From: CAZJKE01 sp964546585
GTDB taxonomy: Bacteria; Planctomycetota; Phycisphaerae; Phycisphaerales; SM1A02
Length of the DNA stretch: 10,457 nt
Direction of reading: 5' to 3'
NCBI GenBank assembly: GCA_964546585.1
Contig: CAZJKE010000049.1
Location: 1-10,457 of the forward strand
In this document: in pieces, positions 1-7,377 of the stretch
Layout: each line of letters starts with the position of its first letter
How positions within the stretch are numbered: the stretch's first letter is position 1
The notes under the pieces: model-generated
What the model was told of the DNA's origin: nothing
Seen by the model: only the letters and a program-made list of their open reading frames with translations
Databases searched by the model: none
Program-made: the position numbers and the translations under genes

Positions 1-48
1 CCCAGTGTGGCAGGAAGCCTGATGGCAAGCAAGGGAAAACAGGGATGT

Positions 49-81
49 GCCTCCAATGCTAGCCAGAAGGCTACGTGAGGC
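49..81 (-). terminator. possible intrinsic terminator after the beta-helix/dockerin gene
   Basis: An interrupted inverted repeat lies 13 bases past the stop codon at 94. The outer arms are GCCTC (49-53) and GAGGC (77-81); the inner arms are TAGCC (60-64) and GGCTA (69-73), around a 4-base loop. On the minus strand it is followed, after about 10 bases, by a modest T-rich run (GTTTTCCCTT). The position suits a terminator for the minus-strand gene. The internal loop and the distance to the T-run make it weak, so this is only a candidate. Confidence 0.35.
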
Positions 82-93
82 TCGTGTTGGTGA

Positions 94-2658
94 TCAACCC
101 TCTACACAGTCTCCCCAGGCAGCGATCAGCAGGAGCACATCCTGGATATCGACGACGCCGTCGCCGTTGATGTCCGCCCCGCAGCCCTCACACTTTCCCC
201 ATGCGGCGATGAGCAAGAGCATGTCCTGGATCGCCACCTGACCATCGCCATTCAAGTCACCTGGACATGACGCGGTGAACTGAATGTTCGTCTGCTCCAT
301 CAGCCCGCTTGGATTGCCTCGCAGGGTGGTCGTCCCGCCAATGCCAATGACCCAGTCATCATCATCGTTCTTTCCATCAAGATCACCGCCGGCCACCTTG
401 TTCGGGAGGGTCCCGGAGTTCATGGCTTGCTTGGACCATGTGAGCCCGCTGAGTCCTCCAGCCATCGCACCTGCGCCACCGTCGTTCCGCAGTAACAGAA
501 GCGGTGTGTCAGACTCCGGCGCCGTGATGACAATATCCATGTCGTTGTCCGCATCTGCGTCCAGAGCAATGGCATCCTCCACCGGCACCGCGACCGCAAG
601 AGGAATCAATTCGCCGAAGCCATCCCACTCCGATACATCGCCCTGGAACAGGTACAGCGACTGTCCTTCGTCCGAAGTGACCATGAGATCGAGTTGGCCG
701 TCACCACCATCGGCGTCAAGTTCAACAGCATCGATGGTTACCGTATTGGCGCCAGAGAGAGAGGCAATCACCAACAACGACACACCCGAAATACCCCTGT
801 GGATGCGGCCATAGCGAGTCCCAGCGACGAATCCCCACGCCGCGCTCAGGTCGCCGCCGTCCACGCAGGTGGGCGGGTCAACGACATCGGCGCCAGTTTC
901 GGTTTGATACCTCGGGATTACAGTGGATGGGCCCATGGCCGGTGAGCCCGTCGCGATGTTCGTCGCCACGCTGTACCGATCGTTGACTTCCTCGTCATCA
1001 ATGTCGACGCCTGCAACGGCATCTAGATCTGCGTCTCCATCCCAATTGACGATCGCCGCGCAGGAAACCCGCTGATCCGCACCGGGGATCACCAGCGTTG
1101 AGGTGGTAAACGACAATGCGCCGGATGAATCAGTAGTGAGCAGCACCGTGATGGAAGAGTCATCTGCATTCGCAACGATCAGGTCATCCAGACCATCTCC
1201 GTTGAGATCGGCCGCATCCAGATCAACCGGGCCGTTGCCGACTGATGCTGCGAGACCGGCGATCAACACCGGCGAACTACCCTCTGATACCGCATACGCT
1301 GCTACGCCACCGGGCGATCCAGCAAAGAGCACCGCGACTTCGTCTACGCCATCGCCGTCGGCATCAAACGACGCAATCTCAACTGGCATCGCGTCGAGGT
1401 CACCGGAAAACGGGTTTGCAAACTGCGCATCCTCAACCTCAATCACTTCAATCGCGATCTCAGTATCGCCGCCTCGCATCGCCGAGTACTCGATCAACTG
1501 CAGGCCAAGGCCTTGCGGCATCGCAGGGAACACAACACTCTCGTAGGTGCCTGTGAGCAAGGCAGCCCGCGCAAGCGGGACAATCTCACCGGCCTCCGAG
1601 CCAAGAAGGCTTCCGGATTCGTTGGTGACACTGAGACTTCCCTTTTTGCCAAGGTCCCCTGCCACAACGAGCGATGCCGTCGCGTCCAGAGCGTCCACAT
1701 CAATGGCGGTCGTGGTTTGATAGGTCGGCGAATATGGACCTGCCATCGTGCAAAGTGATGCTGCGGCAAATGCAACCTCTGATCCGGAATTCGCTGCGTA
1801 CGCATTGTCGACGACATTATCGCCGTACATCTGAAGTTTCGCACCTTCGGCAACGAGGATTCCTCTGTCCACTGCGCCTGGACACGTGTTCTGCGTGACG
1901 GTGCAGTCAGTCATGGTGAAATTACTGGTGTCGTAATAGATCCACACCCCATCGGTCCACACCACAATGCCCCCCGCATAGACCCAGATGCCACCGCCCC
2001 CATCTGAAGCAGTGCCACCGTCATTCAACTCAATAGTGCACTGGTTGATGGAGACATCGCCGTGCAGCATGGTGAGCCCACCGCCGTACCAACCGCCGGT
2101 GTTCCCGGAGATGACGCAGTTGGTGAGCGAACTGGTGCCGCCGATGCAGACGCCGCCTGTCTTGCTCGATGAATTGTCGTAGAAATCCGTGTTGCTGATC
2201 GCCACATTCGCAGCACTTGTCGAGAGCCCCCCTGCTGCGCCAGCAGATGTTGCGCCGCCGTGGTTGTCATCAAAGATGCAATTCGTGATCGTTGCGTCGC
2301 TGCCGTAGACATACAGGCCGCCGACCAGCGAATCGAATCCATGTTGAAAAGTGAATCCGTCGATGATGCTGTCCGAGTGTTCGAGGAACATGCATTGGTT
2401 CGCACCTTCACCGTCAATCAAGGTGACCGAAGCGCCATCGGAACTATGGATCCACAGTGACTTGCCCTCCACATGCACGACCGAGCCCCAGTTGGTGGTG
2501 TATGTACCGGGCGCGACGATGATCTCATCCCCGTCGCTTGCGGCGTTGACAGCGGGCTGGATGTTGGCAAAGTCCGCGCCCCCGTCGTCATCGACGGTCC
2601 ATGTCGCAGCCATCGCAGTCCCGGTGAGGCAGAATGATATGACTGAAGTACGAAGCAC
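94..2658 (-). CDS. secreted beta-helix and FG-GAP repeat protein with C-terminal dockerin pair
   Basis: A large exported protein of 854 residues. The GTG start at 2658 has AGGAG seven bases upstream (2666-2670) and opens a typical signal peptide (residues 1 to about 18, ending AMA-A). Residues 20-55 carry the pattern TVDDDGGADFANIQPAVNAA followed by DEIIVAPGTY, the usual entry into a right-handed parallel beta-helix. Asn/Gly-rich rungs of the form 'I-x-x-C-x-F-x-x-N' run to about 300. Residues about 425-735 hold FG-GAP/VCBS-like repeats with calcium-loop signatures such as DADGDGVDE, DLNGDGLDD and DADADNDMD. Residues 801-823 and 829-851 are two dockerin/EF-hand-like units, each ending W-G-x-C. 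Beta-helix plus FG-GAP proteins are usually extracellular and bind or cleave polysaccharide or act in adhesion. No catalytic residues are recognisable, so a specific activity is not assigned. The dockerin pair probably anchors or assembles the protein at the cell surface. The gene lies 78 bases downstream of another dockerin-bearing secreted protein on the same strand. Confidence 0.9.
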   Translation of the reverse strand: MLRTSVISFCLTGTAMAATWTVDDDGGADFANIQPAVNAASDGDEIIVAPGTYTTNWGSVVHVEGKSLWIHSSDGASVTLIDGEGANQCMFLEHSDSIIDGFTFQHGFDSLVGGLYVYGSDATITNCIFDDNHGGATSAGAAGGLSTSAANVAISNTDFYDNSSSKTGGVCIGGTSSLTNCVISGNTGGWYGGGLTMLHGDVSINQCTIELNDGGTASDGGGGIWVYAGGIVVWTDGVWIYYDTSNFTMTDCTVTQNTCPGAVDRGILVAEGAKLQMYGDNVVDNAYAANSGSEVAFAAASLCTMAGPYSPTYQTTTAIDVDALDATASLVVAGDLGKKGSLSVTNESGSLLGSEAGEIVPLARAALLTGTYESVVFPAMPQGLGLQLIEYSAMRGGDTEIAIEVIEVEDAQFANPFSGDLDAMPVEIASFDADGDGVDEVAVLFAGSPGGVAAYAVSEGSSPVLIAGLAASVGNGPVDLDAADLNGDGLDDLIVANADDSSITVLLTTDSSGALSFTTSTLVIPGADQRVSCAAIVNWDGDADLDAVAGVDIDDEEVNDRYSVATNIATGSPAMGPSTVIPRYQTETGADVVDPPTCVDGGDLSAAWGFVAGTRYGRIHRGISGVSLLVIASLSGANTVTIDAVELDADGGDGQLDLMVTSDEGQSLYLFQGDVSEWDGFGELIPLAVAVPVEDAIALDADADNDMDIVITAPESDTPLLLLRNDGGAGAMAGGLSGLTWSKQAMNSGTLPNKVAGGDLDGKNDDDDWVIGIGGTTTLRGNPSGLMEQTNIQFTASCPGDLNGDGQVAIQDMLLLIAAWGKCEGCGADINGDGVVDIQDVLLLIAAWGDCVEG
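106..258 (-). repeat. tandem coding repeat: two dockerin/EF-hand units
   Basis: Two 69-base coding units (190-258 and 106-174), separated by 15 bases, encode DLNGDGQVAIQD...WGKC and DINGDGVVDIQD...WGDC. Each has a calcium-loop pattern D-x-N-x-D-G-x-V-x-x-x-D followed by a short hydrophobic helix ending A-A-W-G-x-C. The duplication is plain at the protein level and partly visible at the DNA level. The linker is Cys-poor except for a G-C-G, so the paired cysteines of the two units could form disulfides; that last point is inference. Confidence 0.8.
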
Positions 2659-2732
2659 GGGCTCTCTCCTCGCTGGCTCAGTGTGCCACGAAACCTCGCC
2701 AAAGGCAAGGTATCGACTTGCAAATCACCCCT

Positions 2733-2747
2733 CCTGCTACGAGCAGG
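2733..2747 (-). other. perfect hairpin across the stop codon of the EEP gene
   Basis: CCTGCT (2733-2738) and AGCAGG (2742-2747) form a 6-base stem with a 3-base loop that contains part of the TAG stop codon (2737-2739) of the upstream gene. On the minus strand it is followed by AGGGGTGATTT rather than a T-run, so it is at best an inefficient terminator or an RNA-stabilising hairpin between two secreted-protein genes. Confidence 0.25.
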
Positions 2748-4815
2748 CACCCCAGTTTCCAATGACGATCAGGAGATCGCTGACATCAATCACACCGTCG
2801 TTATTCAGATCGGCGGTGCAGTGGGCGGGATCCCTGAAGTCAACGACCACAGGGAGGTGATCGGACGTGACGGTGTCATGCGTATCGCTCGCCTCAAGGC
2901 CGTTCGCATCCAACTCCTCTTGCGTCAGCGTCATGGTGTTCAAGATGAAGGTGTTGCCGGTTTCCGAAACGCTGTCCGTCACCATGAAGCGATCGATGCG
3001 CGACTTGTAGTTCCAGATTGTCCACAGGTCCCCCGTCATCGGATCCACCGGCATGACATCCTCTAGATCAGATTCGTCCCAGTCCCCCTTGATATCCGGC
3101 CCGTAGTAGGCCTCGTTCTGAATGTCGCCAGTGAGAATCGTGAGTTCGGGCTGGGTCCCTTCGCTATAGAAGTTCAAGTCCCCAAATACGACCATCGTCG
3201 TATTGAGCGGAAGATCAACTTCCTCGCCCACCGTCCGCAGATCTCCAAGCCAGTGCGCGATGCCGTCCGCCGACTCCTGACGCTGCAGTTCGTCGTCAGC
3301 TTCCCCGCCAGCTTTGAGATGCACGCCAAGGAGGTACATATCGGTTGACCAAGTCGAGTCGGGGCAATCCACCAACGCCATCGTGACGCCGCGGCCACTC
3401 CAGGTGGGCGGCGTAATGGGCGGTGTCGTATTGGTGGCTTTCATGCTCAGTGGGAAGTACGAGGCCATGACACTGCGATCGCCAGAGCCGATCCCCTGAT
3501 GGACCTGCCATGAACCGCCGCGAACATGCTCGCTGAGCCAGGCGGCAAGTCCCGCCACCTCGCCATCGTCATCCATTTCATTGAAGAGAATGACATCCGC
3601 GTCGATCGCCGAAAGCACCCGAATGAACGGCGCAAGTTCAGCGGCACTTCCGCTGGCGGGGAGAAACTCGAGCGATCCGCCGCCGGCGTGCTCAATGTTC
3701 CAAGTCATGACGCGCAGGTCACTGGATCGATGCCGATCAAGCACGGATGTGAACGGGCCCCGCATTCCTTCTTCGCCGCAAAGACCCCACGCGGCGATGA
3801 CGGCGAGAAGGTCGGTGACATCGACGATCCCATCATCGCTGATGTCGGCGATACAGGGCTGACATTCATCCGGGATGCCGTCGCCGTTCCAGTCAGGTGA
3901 TGTTCCGCCGTGGATGTCACAGGTGTCCGGCAGTCCGTTTTGATTGCAGTCCTGTTCGCTGCCCGAGGCGATGTCGCATTCGTCGGGACTGTTGTTCGCG
4001 TTGCAGTCACTTGATGTTCCATAGGCCAAATCGCAGACATCACCTACCCCATTGCCGTTGCAGTCGAGTTGGTCAGCGTTGGGCAGATCGCAGTTGTCCG
4101 TGGCATCCGGGATGCCGTCACCATCAGCATCCGGAATGGAGCCGACGCCAAATACAATGTTGTCGATATAGATTGCTTCGCTTGCGGCGTTGGCTTCCAG
4201 CGAAACGCGCAAAGTAGCTTCGGTGTATCCGTTGAGCCCGCGCAGCAGCGGGAACCACTCCCCTTCAATGCCCAGGTCATCGATGTCTTGTCCGATCGTG
4301 TCGAACAGTGGGAGGACTTCGTTCCCGTCAACAACAATGTCGACAATGATGGTGTCGGTGGTCTCCCAGCCCGTCCAGCCGACCTGCAGATCCAGGCTGA
4401 TGCTCCAATCATCTCCCGCGGGGTTTGTCACGGTGTCGAACACCACCTGCATGATGCCGTCTGGATCGCTGATCTTGTAACTCTGCCCGGTGCCTCGCTG
4501 GCCCGCTGTTCGTGCTCCGGGCGAAGCAATGACACCGACACTGTCGCCATCGGTCAGACCGACGCCGCCGGTGGTGTAGTACCACGCGGTGAATCCCATC
4601 TCGGGGCCGCTTGCTTCCCACGCAACCATGGCGTGGCCGTCGTTGTTGACCAGTTGATGGTCAGCATCCGCATCGCCGAAGTCGTAATACTGCCCGCCGC
4701 TCAGTGGTTCATCAAAGTTGGTGTACGCCAGCGGCGTGCCCCGTCCTCCGGCCGAAACCGATGCAGCGATCAATGAGATCCCCGCCAGAACGCCACTCAT
4801 ATGCCACCTGTTCAC
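2737..4815 (-). CDS. secreted endonuclease/exonuclease/phosphatase-fold protein with calcium-binding repeats
   Basis: An exported, probably Mg-dependent phosphodiesterase or nuclease of 692 residues. The C-terminal catalytic domain (about 366-662) shows the full EEP series: VMTWNIEH (Asn372), ILFNEMD (Glu413), LGVHLKAGG (His499), FGDLN (Asp546, Asn548), SRIDRF (Asp608) and SDHLPVVVDF (Asp652, His653). All key residues are present, so it should be active; the substrate (extracellular DNA, RNA or a phospho-ester) is unknown. Residues 1-22 are a signal peptide, followed by a beta-rich domain (about 30-222) that resembles a carbohydrate-binding or jelly-roll module. Residues 229-318 are thrombospondin-type-3-like calcium repeats. 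Single dockerin-like units sit at 324-346 and 669-691, on both sides of the catalytic domain. I use GTG at 4815 because it gives a charged signal-peptide n-region (MNRWH). ATG at 4800 is a real alternative with AGGTGG just upstream. Confidence 0.9.
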   Translation of the reverse strand: MNRWHMSGVLAGISLIAASVSAGGRGTPLAYTNFDEPLSGGQYYDFGDADADHQLVNNDGHAMVAWEASGPEMGFTAWYYTTGGVGLTDGDSVGVIASPGARTAGQRGTGQSYKISDPDGIMQVVFDTVTNPAGDDWSISLDLQVGWTGWETTDTIIVDIVVDGNEVLPLFDTIGQDIDDLGIEGEWFPLLRGLNGYTEATLRVSLEANAASEAIYIDNIVFGVGSIPDADGDGIPDATDNCDLPNADQLDCNGNGVGDVCDLAYGTSSDCNANNSPDECDIASGSEQDCNQNGLPDTCDIHGGTSPDWNGDGIPDECQPCIADISDDGIVDVTDLLAVIAAWGLCGEEGMRGPFTSVLDRHRSSDLRVMTWNIEHAGGGSLEFLPASGSAAELAPFIRVLSAIDADVILFNEMDDDGEVAGLAAWLSEHVRGGSWQVHQGIGSGDRSVMASYFPLSMKATNTTPPITPPTWSGRGVTMALVDCPDSTWSTDMYLLGVHLKAGGEADDELQRQESADGIAHWLGDLRTVGEEVDLPLNTTMVVFGDLNFYSEGTQPELTILTGDIQNEAYYGPDIKGDWDESDLEDVMPVDPMTGDLWTIWNYKSRIDRFMVTDSVSETGNTFILNTMTLTQEELDANGLEASDTHDTVTSDHLPVVVDFRDPAHCTADLNNDGVIDVSDLLIVIGNWGACS
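3862..4131 (-). repeat. thrombospondin type 3-like calcium-binding repeats (coding)
   Basis: Within the EEP protein, residues 229-318 repeat the theme D-x-(D/N)-x-(D/N)-G-x-x-D-x-C-D about five times, for example DADGDGIPDATDNC, DCNGNGVGDVCD, DCNQNGLPDTCD and DWNGDGIPDEC. The Asp/Asn spacing and the Cys pairs fit calcium-wrapped type 3 repeats, a common rigid spacer in secreted planctomycete proteins. At DNA level the repeats are diverged, so recent expansion is not indicated. Confidence 0.75.
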
Positions 4816-4872
4816 CGTGCCATTGCACCATGAAGCCCCGCGGCCCGCAAGGTAAATCGAGTCAGAATGCCG

Positions 4873-5844
4873 CTATGAAATGTAATGCACACCGTGGCCG
4901 CCAGAAGTGAGCTCACGCTTCTTGTTGATGAAGAAGAGCTCTATCTGGCCGCAGACTGAACACACGGAACTGAACTTGTCGCCACGCTTGCGTGTCTTGG
5001 TCTGTTCGCCGCAGCCGCGGCAGGGATTCTTGATCGGCGAGTTGCCGCCGCAGTCATGGCACTTGAAGTAATAGGACGTGCCAAAAAGGATCGAGAGATC
5101 TTCGCCCTTGCAATGCTTGCACAAGTAGATGGGAAGATTTGATTCGGGATCAGCGGCAGACGCGGAACCCGGCTGCGGTTCTCGCTCCGGCAGCGGCGCA
5201 TGGGCATCCCTCAGAAACGCAACGATCCGATCAAACTCGTCTTCTCTGAACTTGAAGAGCCCGTAGTCACCGTCCACCTTCGAGAGTAGCCGCGCCGCCT
5301 TGCGATGCCTTGCAATGATCGCCGACACTGCATCGGTAATCTGATCTGCCTTGACAAGTTCTGGCAGCGACGCGTCGGGGCGTTGAATGATGCCCTGATC
5401 GGAAATCGCGACCATGACCTCGTAGTCGTACACGCCGAACTTGGCATGCCCAAGGCCGAGCAGCACCTTCCCGAGCAACTCCTCCTTGCGATCGTCAAGC
5501 AACTTCACAAGCAGATCCTTCTGCCGCCTTGCCTGCAGAATGGGCGAGGGCATGCCGGTGCGCTTGCGGCCATGCACACGCACAAATTCATGCTGTGGAT
5601 TGATCTGAATCTCGCCAGTGACGCTCTTGGATTCAATGATGATCATGCCCCAGGGATGAATCACCAGATGATCCAGTTGTGCCGCAGCACGGGCCCGCTC
5701 AATGCGCAGATCATTGAAGACGTGGACATCGTCCCGCTCCCCGAAGGCCCGGTCCAGGTAAAAGGCCATTTGCTGCTCGGCTGAATCCCCCGCCCGCTCC
5801 TTTCGGCCCTTTGTTCGCTTCGGCGTCTTCTCCTTGGCGATCAT
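4873..5844 (-). CDS. NERD-domain nuclease-like protein with two C-terminal zinc ribbons
   Basis: A predicted cytoplasmic protein of 323 residues. Residues about 17-130 match the NERD (nuclease-related) domain, a PD-(D/E)xK relative: GDSAEQQMAFYLDRAF, then AQLDHLVIHPWGMIIIESKSVTG. Asp58 and the Glu71-Ser-Lys73 motif are the expected metal and catalytic residues, and both are intact. The middle region (about 130-215) is helical and unassigned. Residues 242-298 hold four CxxC pairs (242/245, 262/265, 275/278, 295/298), enough for two zinc ribbons that probably bind nucleic acid or a partner. There is no signal peptide or membrane segment. NERD proteins occur alone or fused to helicases or kinases; their biological role is poorly known. 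I chose ATG at 5844: the reading frame is open to 6132, but the 96 extra codons are Arg/Pro-rich, overlap the coding end of the upstream gene and show no domain. No clear Shine-Dalgarno precedes 5844. Confidence 0.85.
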   Translation of the reverse strand: MIAKEKTPKRTKGRKERAGDSAEQQMAFYLDRAFGERDDVHVFNDLRIERARAAAQLDHLVIHPWGMIIIESKSVTGEIQINPQHEFVRVHGRKRTGMPSPILQARRQKDLLVKLLDDRKEELLGKVLLGLGHAKFGVYDYEVMVAISDQGIIQRPDASLPELVKADQITDAVSAIIARHRKAARLLSKVDGDYGLFKFREDEFDRIVAFLRDAHAPLPEREPQPGSASAADPESNLPIYLCKHCKGEDLSILFGTSYYFKCHDCGGNSPIKNPCRGCGEQTKTRKRGDKFSSVCSVCGQIELFFINKKRELTSGGHGVHYIS

Positions 5845-5998
5845 GACACAAGCATACCACTCTGCGGCGGCGTCCCAAGCAATGCACAATTCTCCCACCA
5901 GTGATGGAGAGCGTTGGCCAGTTGCCGCTGGCCTGATATCGAGAGGCTTCCGCCAACGCGGGCGAAACCATAAGCGGGGCAAGCACTTGCGGTTGGCG

Positions 5999-6856
5999 CT
6001 ATGGCGTCTCCTCGGCGGTGGCTGACTGCGCGACATGCCATGACCCCGATCCCTCCTCCCTCGCGACCGAAGGCCTGCATTGAAGGTCCTCAACCTCTTC
6101 GACACCCTCGGCGTGCATATAGGCTTGCCCATCGCCGGTCGTCATGAGGGACATGCGGGTGCGGCCCTCGCCGTCGACGAGGAGTTGCATCGCAGATCCG
6201 CCCTCGAGCGTCACCTGCCCAAATCGATCGATCCCGTTCCGGTCAAAGTGCAGGACCTGACAGTCCTCTCCCTCAGAATACGCCCGCCAGCGAGTGTCAC
6301 CCCTTTCGCTGATCAGGCTCATGATCGCCGGCCCATCATCGCCGACAGATCCAAGCCAGATGCGCCTTCGACTCTCCTCGTCAAAGACATGCATGCCGGC
6401 ATCGCCGTCCCCGTCGTCGGTATCCAACATGATGCGGGTTCTCCCCATGGGATCAAGGCAGATGATCTCCTCCGGGCCGAGTATGACGCCCCTGCGGATC
6501 AGGAGATGTGATGCCCCCTCGTCATGCATCCCGAATTCGGCGACAATCCGCTCGTCCTGATCAAAGAATGAACTTGTGCAAAGGCCATCCGTCTCGCCTG
6601 TGGCCAGCCTGAGATTGCCCTCTCTGTCGAAGTGACGAATGCCGGCTGATCCATCCTCGGCAGTGCCCAGATGCATGCGGATGTTGTTGTCGCCATCGAC
6701 GATGCACAACTGCCGAAGCACGATTGGGTCCGCGTCGTCCTGCCCCAAGCCCATCAGTCCACCGCCCGCGGCCAACAGTCCACAGGTCCACAAGACGACG
6801 CTCTGCATGCGGCACTTCCGCTCTAACCTCTTCAATCGTCCGCTGACATCCCGCAC
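5999..6856 (-). CDS. membrane-anchored D-x-x-G-x-x-R repeat protein
   Basis: A protein of 285 residues whose function I do not recognise. It has a short basic, probably helical head (RLKRLERKCR, about 7-16), one membrane segment (about 18-38) and a hydrophilic remainder that is presumably outside the membrane. That part is made of imperfect units of about 20-25 residues: a turn 'D-x-x-G-x-x-R', a short hydrophobic strand with L-G or L-D, then an acidic 'D-G-x-A' turn and a strand leading to the next 'F-D'. Examples are VDGDNNIRMHLG, FDREGNLRLATG, LDPMGRTRIMLD, FDEESRRRIWLG and VDGEGRTRMSLM. Such strand-turn repeats suggest a beta-solenoid or propeller-like surface. I chose GTG at 6856 because AGGAG (6863-6867) lies six bases upstream. 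The same frame is open to 6958, but those codons lack a start signal and look non-coding. The last 35 residues are low-complexity and probably disordered. Confidence 0.75.
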   Translation of the reverse strand: MRDVSGRLKRLERKCRMQSVVLWTCGLLAAGGGLMGLGQDDADPIVLRQLCIVDGDNNIRMHLGTAEDGSAGIRHFDREGNLRLATGETDGLCTSSFFDQDERIVAEFGMHDEGASHLLIRRGVILGPEEIICLDPMGRTRIMLDTDDGDGDAGMHVFDEESRRRIWLGSVGDDGPAIMSLISERGDTRWRAYSEGEDCQVLHFDRNGIDRFGQVTLEGGSAMQLLVDGEGRTRMSLMTTGDGQAYMHAEGVEEVEDLQCRPSVAREEGSGSWHVAQSATAEETP

Positions 6857-6860
6857 TGGA

Positions 6861-6870
6861 CTCTCCTCTC
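6861..6870 (-). promoter_or_regulatory. ribosome binding site deciding a GTG start
   Basis: Read on the minus strand, GAGAGGAGAG is followed by TCCA and then GTG at 6856. The AGGAG core is six bases from the start codon. This is the only good site near the N-terminus of the repeat-protein frame, and it moves the start 34 codons inside the longest open frame, to just ahead of the membrane segment. Confidence 0.7.
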
Positions 6871-6878
6871 TTGTCGCT

Positions 6879-6896
6879 GCTTGCGCGTCCGCAAGC
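6879..6896 (-). other. perfect 7-bp hairpin in the leader of the repeat-protein gene
   Basis: GCTTGCG (6879-6885) and CGCAAGC (6890-6896) are a perfect inverted repeat around a 4-base loop. It sits 22 bases before the GTG start at 6856, just upstream of the purine-rich GAGAGGAGAG ribosome binding region. On the minus strand no T-run follows, so it does not look like a terminator. It could be a 5' untranslated stem or a protein-binding palindrome. Confidence 0.4.
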
Positions 6897-6979
6897 CAAT
6901 CGACCGGCCCACCAAAGAAACTTGAATGCGGGAATCGTCCACTGCTGCACAGGGACATGCTTGCTACGACCGCGCGGCC

Positions 6980-7375
6980 TCATATGAATTGATCTGGGTT
7001 CGCTCCGAAGAACCCGACCTTGATGCCATTGCCTCGAAGGAGCCGCGTGCCCTGCTGGTTGAGTCCCAGCAGGACGAGAATGCCGAAACACGGGATAAGG
7101 CAGAACAGGCCGATCACAATACCGAGGATGACGCTGTTGTACGCATTTGCCGCAAGCAGGACGGCGTAGTAGAAAGCAAAGAAGTTGATGATGTAATACA
7201 CATAGACATGCCACATCGTTGGCGATGAGTCAGGATCGCCTCCTTGGCTGACAGCGAGCTGAATGAACGCGCCGACGATGGCCAGCATTACCATCAGGCC
7301 GATGCAGATCAACATTTTTCGTTGATTGACCGCGATCTTGCGTACGCGTGTGGGGTTGAGTTCAGGTACTGCCAT
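6980..7375 (-). CDS. small multi-helix membrane protein, function unknown
   Basis: A protein of 131 residues with three strong hydrophobic segments: about 21-43 (MLICIGLMVMLAIVGAFIQL), about 56-77 (VYVYYIINFFAFYYAVLLAA) and about 81-105 (SVILGIVIGLFCLIPCFGIL). It has a basic N-terminus (RVRKIAVNQRK) and a polar tail containing TRLLRGNGIKVGFFG. I recall similar small membrane proteins, with a tail of the type L-R-x-x-G-x-x-V-G-x-x-G, from planctomycetes, but I know of no assigned function. ATG at 7375 lies two bases after the TAG stop of the zeta-like gene, so the two are surely co-transcribed and probably translationally coupled; a GAGGA run inside the end of that gene can serve as its ribosome binding site. 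Whether it works with the zeta-like protein is unknown. Confidence 0.8.
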   Translation of the reverse strand: MAVPELNPTRVRKIAVNQRKMLICIGLMVMLAIVGAFIQLAVSQGGDPDSSPTMWHVYVYYIINFFAFYYAVLLAANAYNSVILGIVIGLFCLIPCFGILVLLGLNQQGTRLLRGNGIKVGFFGANPDQFI

Positions 7376-7377
7376 GC

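Noticed and set aside
3862..4131. Periodic repeat that might suggest a CRISPR or satellite array
   Set aside because: The periodicity is that of Asp/Asn-rich calcium-binding protein repeats inside an intact frame; the DNA units are diverged and have no constant repeat with unique spacers.
4069..4776. Plus-strand open frame of 235 codons
   Set aside because: It lies wholly antisense to the EEP gene, which has clear motifs and a signal peptide; no ribosome binding site or family is seen.
5951..5998. Inverted repeat CGCCAAC / GTTGGCG between the repeat-protein and NERD genes
   Set aside because: Seven-base arms with a 34-base loop and no T-run; not convincing as a terminator.
5845..6132. N-terminal extension of 96 codons on the NERD protein
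   Set aside because: The segment is Arg/Pro-rich, overlaps the end of the upstream repeat-protein gene and ends where the natural NERD start MIAKEKTPK begins.
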